A stretch of DNA of 64,000 nucleotides from Dolichospermum sp. DET69 (GTDB lineage: Bacteria > Cyanobacteriota > Cyanobacteriia > Cyanobacteriales > Nostocaceae): assembly GCA_017355425.1 (NCBI GenBank), contig CP070233.1, positions 4,683,501-4,747,500 on the forward strand. Reading direction: 5' to 3'. This document shows positions 55,139-64,000 of this stretch, piece by piece. The notes below the pieces were generated by a model. That model was not told the DNA's origin and searched no databases. It saw only the letters and a list, made by a program, of their open reading frames with translations. The position numbers and the translations under genes are program-made. Position 1 is the stretch's first letter. The number at the start of each line of letters is the position of its first letter.

Positions 55139-55275
55139 TATGGTGTCACCTTTTGTAGTTATGGAAAATGAAGCGCGACCCTAGAAATCTCCTTTTTAGT
55201 GGAATGAGAGAGCGATAGCGAAGCACTGCTGCAAGCAGTTCACTTTTCTGTAGTTATCGAAAATAGAGAGCAATC
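55139..55275. repeat. Direct repeat flanking hicBA, right copy
   Basis: It repeats the left copy at 54520-54712 in the same orientation: TGTCACCTTTTGTAGTTATG, AATGAAGCGCGA, GCACTGCTGCAAGCAGTTCA and GAATGAGAGAGCGATAGCG. The last ~20 bp overlap the start of the bioF 3' side. Confidence 0.7.
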
Positions 55276-55292
55276 TTGATTTTCGCTATTTA

Positions 55293-56471
55293 TTACTCTA
55301 ATTCTTCCATACTTTTAATCACTTCTACCAACTTCTGAATATGTCCTAACTCATGGGTAGCCATTACAGATATTCTAATTCGGCTGGTGCTAACTGTGGG
55401 GGGACGAATGGCTGGGGCAAAAATTCCCGATTCTCGCAAATGCTTTCCTGCTGTTAATGCTGCGGCTGCATTAGGTAATTGAAAACATAATATCGGCGAT
55501 TCTGTGGGTAATAACTTTAAATTAGGTAAATTCTCTGTAATTAATTGTTTTAAATAATTGACATTTTGCCAAAGTTGCGATCGCCTTTCCGGTTCTTCTT
55601 GTACTATCTTAATAGCGGCTATTGCTGCTGCTGTGTCTGCGGGGGAAAGGGCTGTAGTATAAATCCAACTGGGGGCGCGATTGCGTAAAAAGTCAATTAG
55701 AGGAAGGCTACCAGCGACATATCCGCCTAAACTTCCCAAAGCTTTACTTAATGTGCCAATTTGAATTAATTCTCTCCCTGTACACCCAAAATGTTCTACA
55801 CAGCCAGCACCAGTTTTTCCTATGACTCCCGTAGCATGAGCTTCATCGAGCAGTAGCATACTCCTAAATTCTTCAGCTAAATCTAGCAATTGTGGTAATG
55901 GACATAAATCACCATCCATACTAAAGACGCTATCAGTGATGATCAAACAGCGGCGAAAATTTTTCCTGTGTTCCCATAATTTTTCTTGCAGTACTGCAGT
56001 ACCACCGTGCGGATATTCCATGACAGTTGCACCGCTGAGAATTGCTCCCTTTTTTAAGCTGGAATGATTATATTCATCAGATAAAATTAAGTCTCTTTTG
56101 CCGACTATGGCCGCAATTGTCCCTAAATTTGCTAAATAACCAGAACTAAATACTAATGCATCTTGGGTTTGCTTAGTAGATGCGATTCCCTGTTCTAATT
56201 CTCTATGTATTTCTCGATGCCCACTGAGTAATCTAGAACCTGTACTACCAGTGCCGAATTGTTGAATAGCAGTAATGGCGGCTATTTGTAAGCGTTCATC
56301 TCCTGCTAGTCCTAAGTAATCATTACTGGCAAAATTAATAACCTCTTGCCCAGATAATACCACAGTTGCACCGGGTCGGCTGTGAATAGTTTGCACGGAA
56401 CGATACCAGTCAGCCCGATGAATAGTGGCGAGAGATTCATTTATCCAAGCATAAGGATTATTATTGATCAT
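55293..56471 (-). CDS. bioF: 8-Amino-7-oxononanoate synthase
   Basis: A 392-residue PLP enzyme condensing pimeloyl-ACP/CoA and alanine in biotin synthesis. FASNDYLGL and [14 protein letters not shown] near the N-terminus, [18 protein letters not shown] and the PLP lysine in [13 protein letters not shown] are intact. It is just 3 bp downstream of ruvA on the same strand. No other bio genes are in the window. Confidence 0.93.
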   Translation of the reverse strand: MINNNPYAWINESLATIHRADWYRSVQTIHSRPGATVVLSGQEVINFASNDYLGLAGDERLQIAAITAIQQFGTGSTGSRLLSGHREIHRELEQGIASTKQTQDALVFSSGYLANLGTIAAIVGKRDLILSDEYNHSSLKKGAILSGATVMEYPHGGTAVLQEKLWEHRKNFRRCLIITDSVFSMDGDLCPLPQLLDLAEEFRSMLLLDEAHATGVIGKTGAGCVEHFGCTGRELIQIGTLSKALGSLGGYVAGSLPLIDFLRNRAPSWIYTTALSPADTAAAIAAIKIVQEEPERRSQLWQNVNYLKQLITENLPNLKLLPTESPILCFQLPNAAAALTAGKHLRESGIFAPAIRPPTVSTSRIRISVMATHELGHIQKLVEVIKSMEELE

Positions 56472-56474
56472 GGA

Positions 56475-57116
56475 CTAGGAACACTCTACTTCACTGCTAC
56501 TAAGATAAGCGATCGCTTGTCTAATCCAATCTTCCACATAGGCATTTTTGGGTAAACCAATATCTTCGCTGACGACGTGCAAGGCGTTACTAACTTCATG
56601 GGCAGTATATCCCAAAGCAAAGAGAGTCATTTGCACTTCTTCTAAAATTCCTGGTGCAGGTCCACCTGTGGCCACGAAGAAACCCGCTGATTTGCGCCAT
56701 TCAATTAGTTTGCTCTTGAGTTCTAAACAGATGCGTTCAGCGGTTTTCTTGCCCACTCCAGGGGTTTGAATGAGCATTTGGATATTAGCGGCGACAATAG
56801 CTTGAACTAACTCTGGTAGTTCCATTGTATCCAAGAGTGCGATCGCTAATGCTGCACCAATGCCGCCGACACTGAGCAAATGGCGAAATAAATCTCGTTC
56901 CGAAGGAGAAGAAAAACCGTAGAGCATAGGTATTTCTTCTCGAATTTGGTAATGGGTAAAGATTTGGATCACATCTCCAGTTGATGTTAACTGGTTGGAT
57001 AAACGTTGGGGAATTTGCAAATCGTAACCCATGCCATTGACTTCTAACGTCAAGATGACGCGATTGGGCGTAATGGCTTGGACACCAGCGACGATACCTT
57101 TAAGATAGCTAATCAT
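56475..57116 (-). CDS. ruvA: Holliday junction branch migration protein RuvA
   Basis: A 213-residue DNA-binding subunit of the RuvAB complex, which moves Holliday junctions. The N-terminal OB-fold ([23 protein letters not shown]) is followed by HhH motifs ([31 protein letters not shown]) and a C-terminal domain that contacts RuvB. ATG 57116 overlaps the stop of the phosphatase gene by four bases (ATGA), favouring this start over an upstream in-frame one. Confidence 0.93.
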   Translation of the reverse strand: MISYLKGIVAGVQAITPNRVILTLEVNGMGYDLQIPQRLSNQLTSTGDVIQIFTHYQIREEIPMLYGFSSPSERDLFRHLLSVGGIGAALAIALLDTMELPELVQAIVAANIQMLIQTPGVGKKTAERICLELKSKLIEWRKSAGFFVATGGPAPGILEEVQMTLFALGYTAHEVSNALHVVSEDIGLPKNAYVEDWIRQAIAYLSSSEVECS

Positions 57117-57865
57117 TCTAGGAAACCAAAATATTTTAAACCTTCCATAATCCCAGCAGCACAACGGTTTTGGGCGAGGTAACGGTAGTCCGCAGGATGC
57201 TGATGATACCATTGGAGTAACTCGGGACGCGCATTCCCAACAATGATTCCCCGTTCCCTACCGACTGTGAATAAAGCTATATCATTACCCGAATCACCAC
57301 AAACAACAGTCTGCTCGGCTGCAAATTTCCACTTCCGCCGTAAAAATTGCATTGCTTGACCTTTATCGCTGGTATGGGGTAAAATGTCAAGGTCAATTTC
57401 ACTACTATAAATTAACTTTACATTTATTTGCGTTTTTTGCAACTCGGACTCCAATTGTGGTAAGATTCCGGACAATTCCGCCTTCAGAAAAAAGCTGACT
57501 TTGAAAGGACGTTGTTCTGTATCTGGTTGTAGCACTAATTCTGGGAATTGCTCAGTAATAGATAGAATTTTTTCCCTATCCCAACCTTGAGAAAGAATGT
57601 TTGACCATTCTGAGTCAGAATTATTACTACCATCTAAATAAATTTCCGTACCGACAGAGAGAACAAGCGCGTCCGGTGCAAAGAGGTTTTGTTCCTGTTG
57701 GAGTTCGCGGTAAAGAACAGGGGAACGTCCTGTAGAGTAGACTATCTTTGTACCATGTTGTTGACGATGTTGTTGCAAGCGATCGCTCAATGCCAATAAT
57801 CCCTGATCATCGCCTACGAAGGTATGATCTAAATCAGTTACAAATAAAAACTTTGTCACAGTCAA
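57113..57865 (-). CDS. Sucrose-phosphate-phosphatase-like HAD hydrolase
   Basis: A 250-residue HAD phosphatase of the sucrose-phosphatase subfamily: motif [14 protein letters not shown] with the nucleophile Asp, STGRSPV (motif II), and [13 protein letters not shown] (motif IV). It may dephosphorylate sucrose-6-phosphate or a similar compound. It is coupled to ruvA by an ATGA overlap, and bioF follows, so three unrelated functions share one transcript. Confidence 0.85.
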   Translation of the reverse strand: MTVTKFLFVTDLDHTFVGDDQGLLALSDRLQQHRQQHGTKIVYSTGRSPVLYRELQQEQNLFAPDALVLSVGTEIYLDGSNNSDSEWSNILSQGWDREKILSITEQFPELVLQPDTEQRPFKVSFFLKAELSGILPQLESELQKTQINVKLIYSSEIDLDILPHTSDKGQAMQFLRRKWKFAAEQTVVCGDSGNDIALFTVGRERGIIVGNARPELLQWYHQHPADYRYLAQNRCAAGIMEGLKYFGFLE

Positions 57866-57974
57866 CTCCTTTTGTCAGGTTAATCAACAAAAGTGTATGC
57901 TGTTTTGGCGAGCATTGCCCACCCTACAATATTTAATATTTTTTTAGGAATCATTGAGGATTCCTAGATATTAA

Positions 57975-58868
57975 TTAATCGGTATTTTGTTGTAACCAGT
58001 TTTCTAAATCAGCCATAGCAGAAAAGTCAAAGATACTTTCTCCTAATGTTTCTAATTGAGGACTTGATAACTGGCGAATTTGTGCTGCAAGTTCTTGATC
58101 TAAATTACCAAAACGCTTTGATAGTTGACGAATAACTAAATTAGCTTCACCTTCTTGTTTACCGCGTTGTTCCCCTCGCAGTTCTCCCTGTTGCAACCCA
58201 CGTTTTTCCCCTTCCTTGAGGATTTCTTGATACCAGGGTGATTCTCTTAATACTATCATATCCCACCTCATGATTTGTTGAACTATTGGCATTTCCAGGA
58301 CAAATGCTGCAAAAAATGATAATAACGGCTCTAAATCGCTTAATTGTTCATTTTCTCGCAGTTTAATTACTGCTTTTCTGACAACTGCTTCTTCTCCACC
58401 TCCTTTGAGAATTGGGACAAAGGGTAATAAACTTGATAAGTTTTCTGCAAATACTAAATCAGCTTCAATTTCCCAAAGATTAATGACTCGATAGTCTTGA
58501 TAACTCTTCATTCCCATAAATTCTTGTTGATAGAAGTTGGGAATATTGGGTGTTTTGACGTGGGGTAAAATATTAATCAGTACGGGATATATGGGTAAAT
58601 TATAGCGTTCTTCCGCTAAAGCGATATAAGCCCTCATTCTTAAAGGCATTGTCTCTTTATAACGCAATTGTAGCTCATTGAGTATTAAAAATTCCCCTTG
58701 TGGATTTTCGACTTTTATGAGTACGTCGTTATCGCGGCTTATCCATTGAAATTCTGAGGAAATAAACTCTTTCACCCAAATATCTTTTCTTTGTGTTACC
58801 CATTGTACCCAATTGTCGGGGGCGAGACTTATTAAGCGTTTACTACCAATATCTACTTTTTTGATCAT
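57975..58868 (-). CDS. Rpn/DUF4351-type protein
   Basis: A 297-residue member of the same broad family as 50854-51762. The N-terminal nuclease-like core has FLILNELQLRYKETMPLRMR, matching the PD-(D/E)XK ...E-x-Q pattern. The linker contains LQQGELRGEQRGKQEGEANL and the C-terminal DUF4351-like helices RQLSKRFGNLDQELAAQI. Both acidic residues and the Q-x-R segment look intact. Confidence 0.8.
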   Translation of the reverse strand: MIKKVDIGSKRLISLAPDNWVQWVTQRKDIWVKEFISSEFQWISRDNDVLIKVENPQGEFLILNELQLRYKETMPLRMRAYIALAEERYNLPIYPVLINILPHVKTPNIPNFYQQEFMGMKSYQDYRVINLWEIEADLVFAENLSSLLPFVPILKGGGEEAVVRKAVIKLRENEQLSDLEPLLSFFAAFVLEMPIVQQIMRWDMIVLRESPWYQEILKEGEKRGLQQGELRGEQRGKQEGEANLVIRQLSKRFGNLDQELAAQIRQLSSPQLETLGESIFDFSAMADLENWLQQNTD

Positions 58869-59210
58869 GGATTGATAATTGGGATGTTAAAAATTAGGGA
58901 AGGATTATTATAGCAATCCCTATTCAAGTGAGGTACAAGCAGTCGTGATCAAACGCAGATAAACGCAGATAAACGCAGATGATTTTGTACTTTATTAGAC
59001 TAGGGAATACTATAGCTGTAATGGCACCTTTAATAGAAAATTAAATTTCTGTCATAAATTTAGCCAAAAATACCTAACCTTTATCAATCATCATTTTACA
59101 ATGTTGTGATAGGCACTCAATAATTTTCCAAAAGGTCTAATGTAAAGAATCATTTCTATAACTGCTGACTTAGCAATTAATAGAGATAACTTTTTATTTT
59201 GATACTGTGG
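58869..59210. other. AT-rich spacer
   Basis: Three copies of AAACGCAGAT in tandem lie at about 58950-58980. The rest is AT-rich without a recognisable feature; it must contain the promoter of the binding-protein gene. Confidence 0.5.
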
Positions 59211-60191
59211 ATGTGTAAAAATTCAATTATGTTTATCAACACGAAAATAAATCTCTCCTGTCTACCTGCTTTTACTAAGTTGAAGATATATAGAAATGTT
59301 ACACCTCTAGTATTTGGTTTAATATTATCAGCATTGATTCCTGGTGTGGCTAAAGCAGAAACTGTCATGCAAAAAGTAGCACGGACAGGAGTATTAACTG
59401 CTGGTACAAGTAGGGATGCTTTACCCTTTGCATACTCTGACAAGCAAGGAAAATTGACTGGTTATTCTGTGGATATGCTGATTTTGATTCAGCAGCAATT
59501 AGAGAAAGAATTAGGTAAAAAAATTCAACTTAAATTAGTTGCAGTTACCCCAGCAGCAAGGATTCCTAAGATCACAAACCGACAAGTTGATATTGTCTGT
59601 GATGCTAGTAGTTTTACTTGGGAACGAGATAAAAAGGTTGATTTTTCTATCAGCTATGGTGTCACAGGGACTCAAATCTTAATTAAGAAAAACAGCAATT
59701 TAGGTTCACCAGAATCTCTCATTAACAAGCGGATAGGTGTACTAGCTGGAACTACCAACGAACAAGCAATCAAGCGGGTACAACCCCAGGCAAAGCTTGT
59801 ATATTTGAAAACTAGACCAGAAGGATTTGCGGCTTTGGAACAGGGTAAAATTGACGCTTTTGCATCCGATAGCATTCTTTTAGAAGGATGGTTACAAACA
59901 GCAAAAAATCAAGATAGTTTTGCAATTGTTCCCCCGCGTCCTTACTCACGAGAAGGAATTGCTTGCATGGTTCCTGAAAATAATTCTAAATTTCTCGACT
60001 CAGTAAACTATTCCCTGATCAAATTTATGCAAGGATTTGTCAACAATAACCCCAAATATGTGGCGATTTTTGACCGTTGGTTTGGTTCTCAAGGTGCTGT
60101 ATATCTAAATCGAGATTTACGTGATTTAGCTATGGAAACTATGCAATTGATGATAGAGTTTCATGAAGAGATTCCTCAGAAAGATTTGTAG
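59211..60191 (+). CDS. Periplasmic amino-acid-type substrate-binding protein
   Basis: A ~326-residue SBP family 3 protein. A signal peptide (VTPLVFGLILSALIPGVAKA) ends before ETVMQKVA. The body has GVLTAGTSRDALPFAYSD, TGYSVDMLI, VDIVCDASSFTWER, KRIGVLAGTTNEQAI and DAFASDSILLEGW, as in polar amino acid ABC binders. No permease or ATPase gene is adjacent. The start is uncertain: ATG 59211 or 59229; neither has a strong ribosome binding site. Confidence 0.82.
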   Translation: MCKNSIMFINTKINLSCLPAFTKLKIYRNVTPLVFGLILSALIPGVAKAETVMQKVARTGVLTAGTSRDALPFAYSDKQGKLTGYSVDMLILIQQQLEKELGKKIQLKLVAVTPAARIPKITNRQVDIVCDASSFTWERDKKVDFSISYGVTGTQILIKKNSNLGSPESLINKRIGVLAGTTNEQAIKRVQPQAKLVYLKTRPEGFAALEQGKIDAFASDSILLEGWLQTAKNQDSFAIVPPRPYSREGIACMVPENNSKFLDSVNYSLIKFMQGFVNNNPKYVAIFDRWFGSQGAVYLNRDLRDLAMETMQLMIEFHEEIPQKDL

Positions 60192-60275
60192 TTGTTAGTT
60201 AACAAAAATTCTCAGGCTTTAGATCGGCATCAATTTATTTAGGGACTTCCAAGAAATAAATTATCCCAATAAACG

Positions 60276-60358
60276 AACCACAGAGGCACAGAGAACACAG
60301 AGAGAGAATTTTTGCGTCAGTTTTGGGACATTTTTTTATTTGGAAGTCCCTTAATCAG
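60276..60358. repeat. CACAGAG repeat and GGAAGTCCC repeat
   Basis: AACCACAGAGGCACAGAGAA is the family that forms the thioesterase C-terminus at 4709-4757. GGGACTTCCAAGAAATAAAT (60241) and ATTTTTTTATTTGGAAGTCC (60333) are inverted with respect to each other and bracket it. Confidence 0.65.
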
Positions 60359-60399
60359 GTAAAGTTTCAACCATTGGTGTCAACTTAATGTAAAATCTA

Positions 60400-60594
60400 T
60401 TACCCGACAGCAATACCTCCAGGAATCCAAATAGGAGTGGATCCAGTGTTAGGATAGGTTGTGAATGTGTGGGATAGTAAAGCTGTAATATAGTAGGCGA
60501 TCGCTACTATAATCTGCTGCCACCAAGCAACTCGATGAAAATTAAATAAATCTAATTGGGGATGAGGATTAAAAAATTTAAATAGTGATGGCAT
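60400..60594 (-). pseudogene. Truncated MASE1-type membrane sensor fragment
   Basis: A 64-codon frame whose QIIVAIAYYITALLSHTFTT and STPIWIPGGIAVG resemble the first helix and the A-x-P-x-W-P-x-G-I-A signature of MASE1 sensor domains, normally >250 residues and fused to kinase or cyclase modules. The frame stops straight after GGIAVG. It is a remnant or a decayed gene start. Confidence 0.5.
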
Positions 60595-60760
60595 TTTTTT
60601 AATTCTTCAGTAATAGTAAATAGGTTGAGTTATAAGAAAAAGAACTACTTAATAAATATGTGAAAAAACGTCAAAATATATTTCTTTTGTAAAATGGCTA
60701 AAACTCAACCCAAATAACTTATTAAGGAAACTTTAAATATTTTGGTTATCTCACGTCCAT

Positions 60761-61000
60761 TTACTTGTAATCATCTTGCAAAGTTTCAATTAACAAATCT
60801 ACTTGCTGCTGTCGCTGCTGCAAAAAACTGTCACATTCCCGTAAATACTCAACCGCAGTCGCAAATTCTGTAAACACATCTGCTAATTCTAATTCTCCTC
60901 CCTCAATGCGAGTGATAATAGTTTCAATTTCTGCTATCTTAGCTTCATAACTTCCCCCATTTGCGGGCATGGAATTAGCCGAATTATTCCGTTTAGCCAT
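60761..61000 (-). CDS. xseB: Exodeoxyribonuclease VII small subunit
   Basis: A 79-residue partner of Xse[21 protein letters not shown] and [20 protein letters not shown] fit the conserved helical hairpin of XseB. ATG 61000 is preceded by GGGGAGA; the longer frame to 61045 is unlikely. It overlaps nothing and lies divergent from the VOC gene 20 bp away. Confidence 0.92.
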   Translation of the reverse strand: MAKRNNSANSMPANGGSYEAKIAEIETIITRIEGGELELADVFTEFATAVEYLRECDSFLQQRQQQVDLLIETLQDDYK

Positions 61001-61020
61001 AAAATTTTCTCCCCAAATAA

Positions 61021-62055
61021 ATGATGAATTTAAACAATAATACAATAATTGGCGGTATATATGAAGTCTGTATTGGTGTCACAGATGCTATTTCCGCAAT
61101 TCAATATTGGCAGCAATTTGGCTATCATATTGGAGAAATAGGAGAATTAACCGCAGCAATGGCTAATCAGCTATATCGGGTAAATTCAGCTTTACAGACT
61201 ATTCGACTTTATCATCAAAATGCAGATCATGGATTAATTCGCTTAATGATTTGGCAAAATCCCACCTCTGCGGGTTTAGGTGTTAGTTCTATGAAAGTAA
61301 AAGGTAATCGTTGGGGTACTACCTTAACTGCTAATATATTAGGTATTTTAAATCATGCAGAAGCAGCAAAAGCAGTTAGTGAAAATATTATTTACACTCA
61401 ACCTCACTGGGAAGTAATTTATAACAAAGATAAAAAAAGTCGTCCTTTTGTAGAACCTTTGGTGGGAGTGCGAGAAATGCTATTACTTCAACCATTAACT
61501 CGTCAAGTTTTATTTCAACGCTTTGGTTATAATCTTCTTGATTATGGACATATTAACCATCATGCAGCTTTGCAAACCAGTCAGTTTACTCATGTAGGAA
61601 TAGTTGTTCAAGATGACAGTAAGGAGATTCTTAAATTCTATGAAGAAGTTTTAGGGTTATTGCGTGTGCGTGATGATGTAGAAACGACTTATGAATCATC
61701 TTTAGCAGGAAGAGAATTGTTTGAACTTAATCCAGGAGAAAAATTTATAGTTACGGCTTTTGATGATCCTCGTTCTTCTCAAACTGACTTTATGGCAGCA
61801 CGCAGTGGTAGACTTTATATTATTCGGTTTCCCGAAAATATTACCTTAGAATCGCGCTTTGTAGATGCCAAACCTGGAAGTTTAGGAATGTGTCTTTATA
61901 CTTACCAAGTCCAAGGAATAGAAACTTATTTTCAACAAGTGCGAGAAAGTACAGCAACACAAATTACGGAAATTGTTAGTAATGAGTTTGCCCAAAGAAG
62001 TTTTTCTTTTATTGCACCTGATGGTTATTTTTGGAATATAGTGGAAGGCAAGTAA
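61021..62055 (+). CDS. VOC/glyoxalase-fold protein, 344 aa
   Basis: Two VOC-type modules: residues ~10-125 ([20 protein letters not shown]) and ~185-340 ([39 protein letters not shown]). The second contains His and Glu residues at positions that bind metal in dioxygenases. It may be a ring-cleaving dioxygenase or a lyase; nothing in the context narrows it. It is followed by a dispersed repeat and the DUF1838 gene. Confidence 0.7.
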   Translation: MMNLNNNTIIGGIYEVCIGVTDAISAIQYWQQFGYHIGEIGELTAAMANQLYRVNSALQTIRLYHQNADHGLIRLMIWQNPTSAGLGVSSMKVKGNRWGTTLTANILGILNHAEAAKAVSENIIYTQPHWEVIYNKDKKSRPFVEPLVGVREMLLLQPLTRQVLFQRFGYNLLDYGHINHHAALQTSQFTHVGIVVQDDSKEILKFYEEVLGLLRVRDDVETTYESSLAGRELFELNPGEKFIVTAFDDPRSSQTDFMAARSGRLYIIRFPENITLESRFVDAKPGSLGMCLYTYQVQGIETYFQQVRESTATQITEIVSNEFAQRSFSFIAPDGYFWNIVEGK

Positions 62056-62057
62056 AT

Positions 62058-62121
62058 ACAGCACTTCCTCCTATGATGAGGTAAATCATAGCCCCCTCCT
62101 CGCAAGCGGGGAGGGGGTTTA
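62058..62121. repeat. Dispersed GC-rich 75-bp repeat, third copy
   Basis: CAGCACTTCCTCCTATGATG and GTAAATCATAGCCCCCTCCT, GCGGGGAGGGGGTTTAG. See 7153-7228 and 36385-36464. The right end is shorter here. Confidence 0.7.
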
Positions 62122-62162
62122 GTTACCAATTTAAATATTTTGAAAATTCAAGGAAATATAGA

Positions 62163-62975
62163 ATGATACCACAATCTCAACTAGTAGATGTTCAACAATG
62201 GATTAAAACCCGTGCTTCTCTAAATCCTAACGAATCTAATTTTCTGAGTTGGACAGGGAATATTTATAGTTTTATTCCTGGAGAAAAACGACAATTATTA
62301 TTTAAAATTGTGGGAATGAGCGTGAGTCGTTGTATTGCTACTAGTGAAAATAGTTGGGATTTTACTTCTAGAGAATTAACTTATTACCTCAACCCAGAAA
62401 CAAAAGAGATTTTACATAAATGGGAAAACCCTTGGACAAAAGAAATAGTTCCAGTCATGCACGTTGCTAATAGTCCTGTTCAGGGTCAATTTAAAGGTAA
62501 ATTACCTGTACAATTAGAAGGAGAAAAAACTAATTTTGTCTTTGATATCTTTCCTGATTATCCCAATCCTCTAGCTGAAAATCCCGAATTTGCTGATTAT
62601 TGTTCAGGGGGAATTTACCAAGCAGCAGAATTATTTAAAATCTCTGTTTCTACAGTAGATTTAGAGAATTTAGAATTAAATTCCGTTACACAATTAAGCC
62701 TATCTTGGGATAGAATTGGACAATGGTTGCCTTGGATGAAAATGGGTAAGCATCCTGGTTATTTAATTTATAGTGCTACAGGTAATAAAGTTAGCGATTT
62801 TACAAAATTACACCCAATTTTACAACGGGAAATAAATACTCGCCTTCCTTTATATAAAGCAGCACCAAAAAGTTATATTGAGGGGGAAGATATGACATCT
62901 TGGCTTTATTTTCAAAAGCATTTTTCCGCATATTTAGCTGGAGAAACATTCCCCATAGCAGCAGAGGAAGTTTAA
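62163..62975 (+). CDS. DUF1838-family protein, 270 aa
   Basis: Unknown function. Features matching DUF1838 proteins: LSWTGNIYSFIPGEKRQLLF, FTSRELTYYLNPETKEILHK and WLPWMKMGKHPGYLIYSATG. No signal peptide or membrane segment is evident. It lies ~110 bp after the VOC gene on the same strand, so the two may act together on the same small molecule, which is inference. Confidence 0.75.
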   Translation: MIPQSQLVDVQQWIKTRASLNPNESNFLSWTGNIYSFIPGEKRQLLFKIVGMSVSRCIATSENSWDFTSRELTYYLNPETKEILHKWENPWTKEIVPVMHVANSPVQGQFKGKLPVQLEGEKTNFVFDIFPDYPNPLAENPEFADYCSGGIYQAAELFKISVSTVDLENLELNSVTQLSLSWDRIGQWLPWMKMGKHPGYLIYSATGNKVSDFTKLHPILQREINTRLPLYKAAPKSYIEGEDMTSWLYFQKHFSAYLAGETFPIAAEEV

Positions 62976-62979
62976 TTAA

Positions 62980-63348
62980 TTACAACTTTTGCATATTGTG
63001 ACTAAGAGGATCAAAATTTCGAGGAAATTGGGTGCTTTCATCATAATATGCGCGATGTAAATTGGCTCCGTACAACTTAGTATAATGCAGCCTAGCACCT
63101 CGAAGATTTGCTTCAGCGAGATTGACACCAGATAAATTTGCTTTAGTCAAATTTGCCTTTGCTAAATTCGCGCTACTCAAATTTGCTCCCCAGAGTTTAG
63201 CTTTAGCTAAGTTAGCTTCACTTAAATCTGCTCCCCATAAATTAATTCCTGGTAAATAGGCATTAATTAGTTTAGCTTTGACTAATTTACCACAAACAAA
63301 ATATCTTTCTCCTGCAAGATAACGCCGTTTTAGTTCCTCAGTTTCCAT
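62980..63348 (-). CDS. Pentapeptide repeat protein
   Basis: A 122-residue protein with about twelve A(D/N)Lxx pentapeptides (LWGADLSEANLAKAKLWGAN and following), predicted to fold as a right-handed quadrilateral beta helix. Such proteins are frequent in cyanobacteria; most have no known role. It is convergent with the DUF1838 gene, 4 bp apart. Confidence 0.88.
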   Translation of the reverse strand: METEELKRRYLAGERYFVCGKLVKAKLINAYLPGINLWGADLSEANLAKAKLWGANLSSANLAKANLTKANLSGVNLAEANLRGARLHYTKLYGANLHRAYYDESTQFPRNFDPLSHNMQKL

Positions 63349-63987
63349 ATCTTGTTAACCTACTTGAGCAACAAAACCTCTATCTTCAGAATACTTCCTA
63401 AGTTGTTTGTTGACATTTTATCAGCACAAAAATTTTTGTCTATATAAACTTACATAGTATTATTAAACATGAGTAAATTCATAATACTTCTACGAATGCC
63501 ACTATTTTACACATAAAAAACGCCTGGGTTTTTAACCCAAGCGTTCCCCGTATAACTTTCTACCAATTCACTATAATTGTGACATTTGAAACCTGCGACT
63601 CAAATAACAGGAAGTATAAGCAGCGCCAGGGAAATTGTAACAAATATAATATGAAGTGGTATCACTCCTTGCATTTATCAAGAATATCCCTTTTAAAATC
63701 GAATGACTAGTGTAGAGAGTGACACTTTCTTAACTGACCCTAGTTAAAAATGAATCCTGGTAGATAGTAGCTAATAAAACACAGCTAAATAGTAAATAGC
63801 GGAGTATTTCCGTAGTTAAATGCCAGAAATGGTTTAAAATCTGTAATAGACAGTGTTTTATATTTTTGTTGAAGAAGATCCTTTTTCTTGACTCCTTCTT
63901 CCTTCTTCCTGACTCGGTGACTCCTGACTCCTTCTCCTGTTCGATAAAACAATAAAGTAACAAGTATAAAATTTACAAAAAACAGTT
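63349..63987. other. AT-rich region to the right edge
   Basis: It contains the hairpin at 63513-63545 and a GACTCGGTGACTCCTGACTC repeat at ~63910. A minus-strand frame of 77 codons (63730-63963) runs through that repeat and is not believed. A minus-strand 24-codon hydrophobic frame (MQGVIPLHIIFVTISLALLI...) lies at ~63604-63678, just upstream of the hairpin, with no better support than that. Confidence 0.4.
63513..63545 (-). terminator. Intrinsic terminator on the minus strand
   Basis: AACGCCTGGGTT and AACCCAAGCGTT form a 12-bp stem with one mismatch and a 3-base loop, followed on the minus strand by TTTTTTATG. It implies a short minus-strand transcript from ~63.7 kb. Confidence 0.7.
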
Positions 63988-64000
63988 ATGGCACTCAAAC
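63988..64000 (+). CDS. Possible start of the next gene
   Basis: The window ends with ATGGCACTCAAAC, which could be the first codons (MALK) of a gene continuing to the right. Only four codons are visible, so this is only a pointer. Confidence 0.25.

Noticed and set aside
63730-63963. 77-residue protein at the right edge (minus strand)
   Set aside because: The frame runs through a GACTCGGTGACTCC dispersed repeat and encodes a low-complexity, unlikely sequence.

Overview
The window looks like a chromosomal segment of a gas-vacuolate, filamentous, bloom-forming cyanobacterium of the order Nostocales (Dolichospermum/Anabaena/Aphanizomenon-like). Support comes from a gas vesicle locus with GvpA and a 193-residue, five-repeat GvpC of the Anabaena flos-aquae type, phylloquinone (men) genes, a Ycf46-type ATPase, scattered HIP1 palindromes (GCGATCGC), low GC content and many short dispersed Nostocales-type repeats. 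No database search was possible; names rest on recognisable motifs and protein lengths.

Layout. 1-4110 (minus): dpdF (cut by the window edge) and dpdE, part of a probable 7-deazaguanine DNA modification system continuing to the left. 4.3-9.9 kb: phylloquinone genes, with menF facing menA, menC and menE, plus a DHNA-CoA thioesterase. 10.1-11.8 kb: proA and a small conserved gene. 12.3-13.9 kb: a complete insertion sequence with 20-bp inverted repeats and a 5-bp target duplication. 14.5-24.5 kb: the gas vesicle locus, with eight gvpA copies encoding the same protein, then gvpC, gvpN, gvpJ, gvpK, gvpF, gvpG, an inverted gvpV, and gvpW. It is interrupted by miniature transposon-like repeats, one expanded into a 13-unit tandem array. 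24.9-31.4 kb: a two-domain Get3/ArsA-like ATPase, a Cdc48-like double AAA ATPase and a membrane M48 protease, which may be an accessory protein-handling set for the gas vesicle locus. 31.5-33.1 kb: mazG, a DUF2227 gene and tRNA-Val(UAC). 33.2-33.7 kb: a structured noncoding region ending in a strong terminator, possibly a solitary HEARO/omega-type RNA. 34.0-35.6 kb: an OLD-like ATPase with a truncated DUF4276-type partner.

35.7-50.0 kb is mostly housekeeping and signalling: pgsA, a lipid/wall-related glycosidase-like gene, a response regulator and hybrid-type sensor kinase pair, glcD, a Ycf46-like ATPase, an SH3 protein, hppD, an SDR gene, an NYN/LOTUS protein and xseA. 50-55.3 kb is accessory: an Rpn-like nuclease, a Ser/Thr kinase fused to an FGE-sulfatase domain, a chimeric retropepsin-like gene and a hicBA toxin-antitoxin pair between direct repeats. 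55.3-64 kb: bioF, ruvA and a sucrose-phosphatase-like gene in tight overlap, a second Rpn-like gene, a periplasmic binding protein, xseB, a glyoxalase-fold protein, a DUF1838 protein and a pentapeptide-repeat protein.

The points most worth following up are the conserved small ORF and hairpin in every gvpA spacer, the Get3/Cdc48-like genes next to gvp, the solitary structured RNA at 33.2-33.7 kb, and short dispersed repeats that have entered coding sequence in menC, menE and the thioesterase gene.
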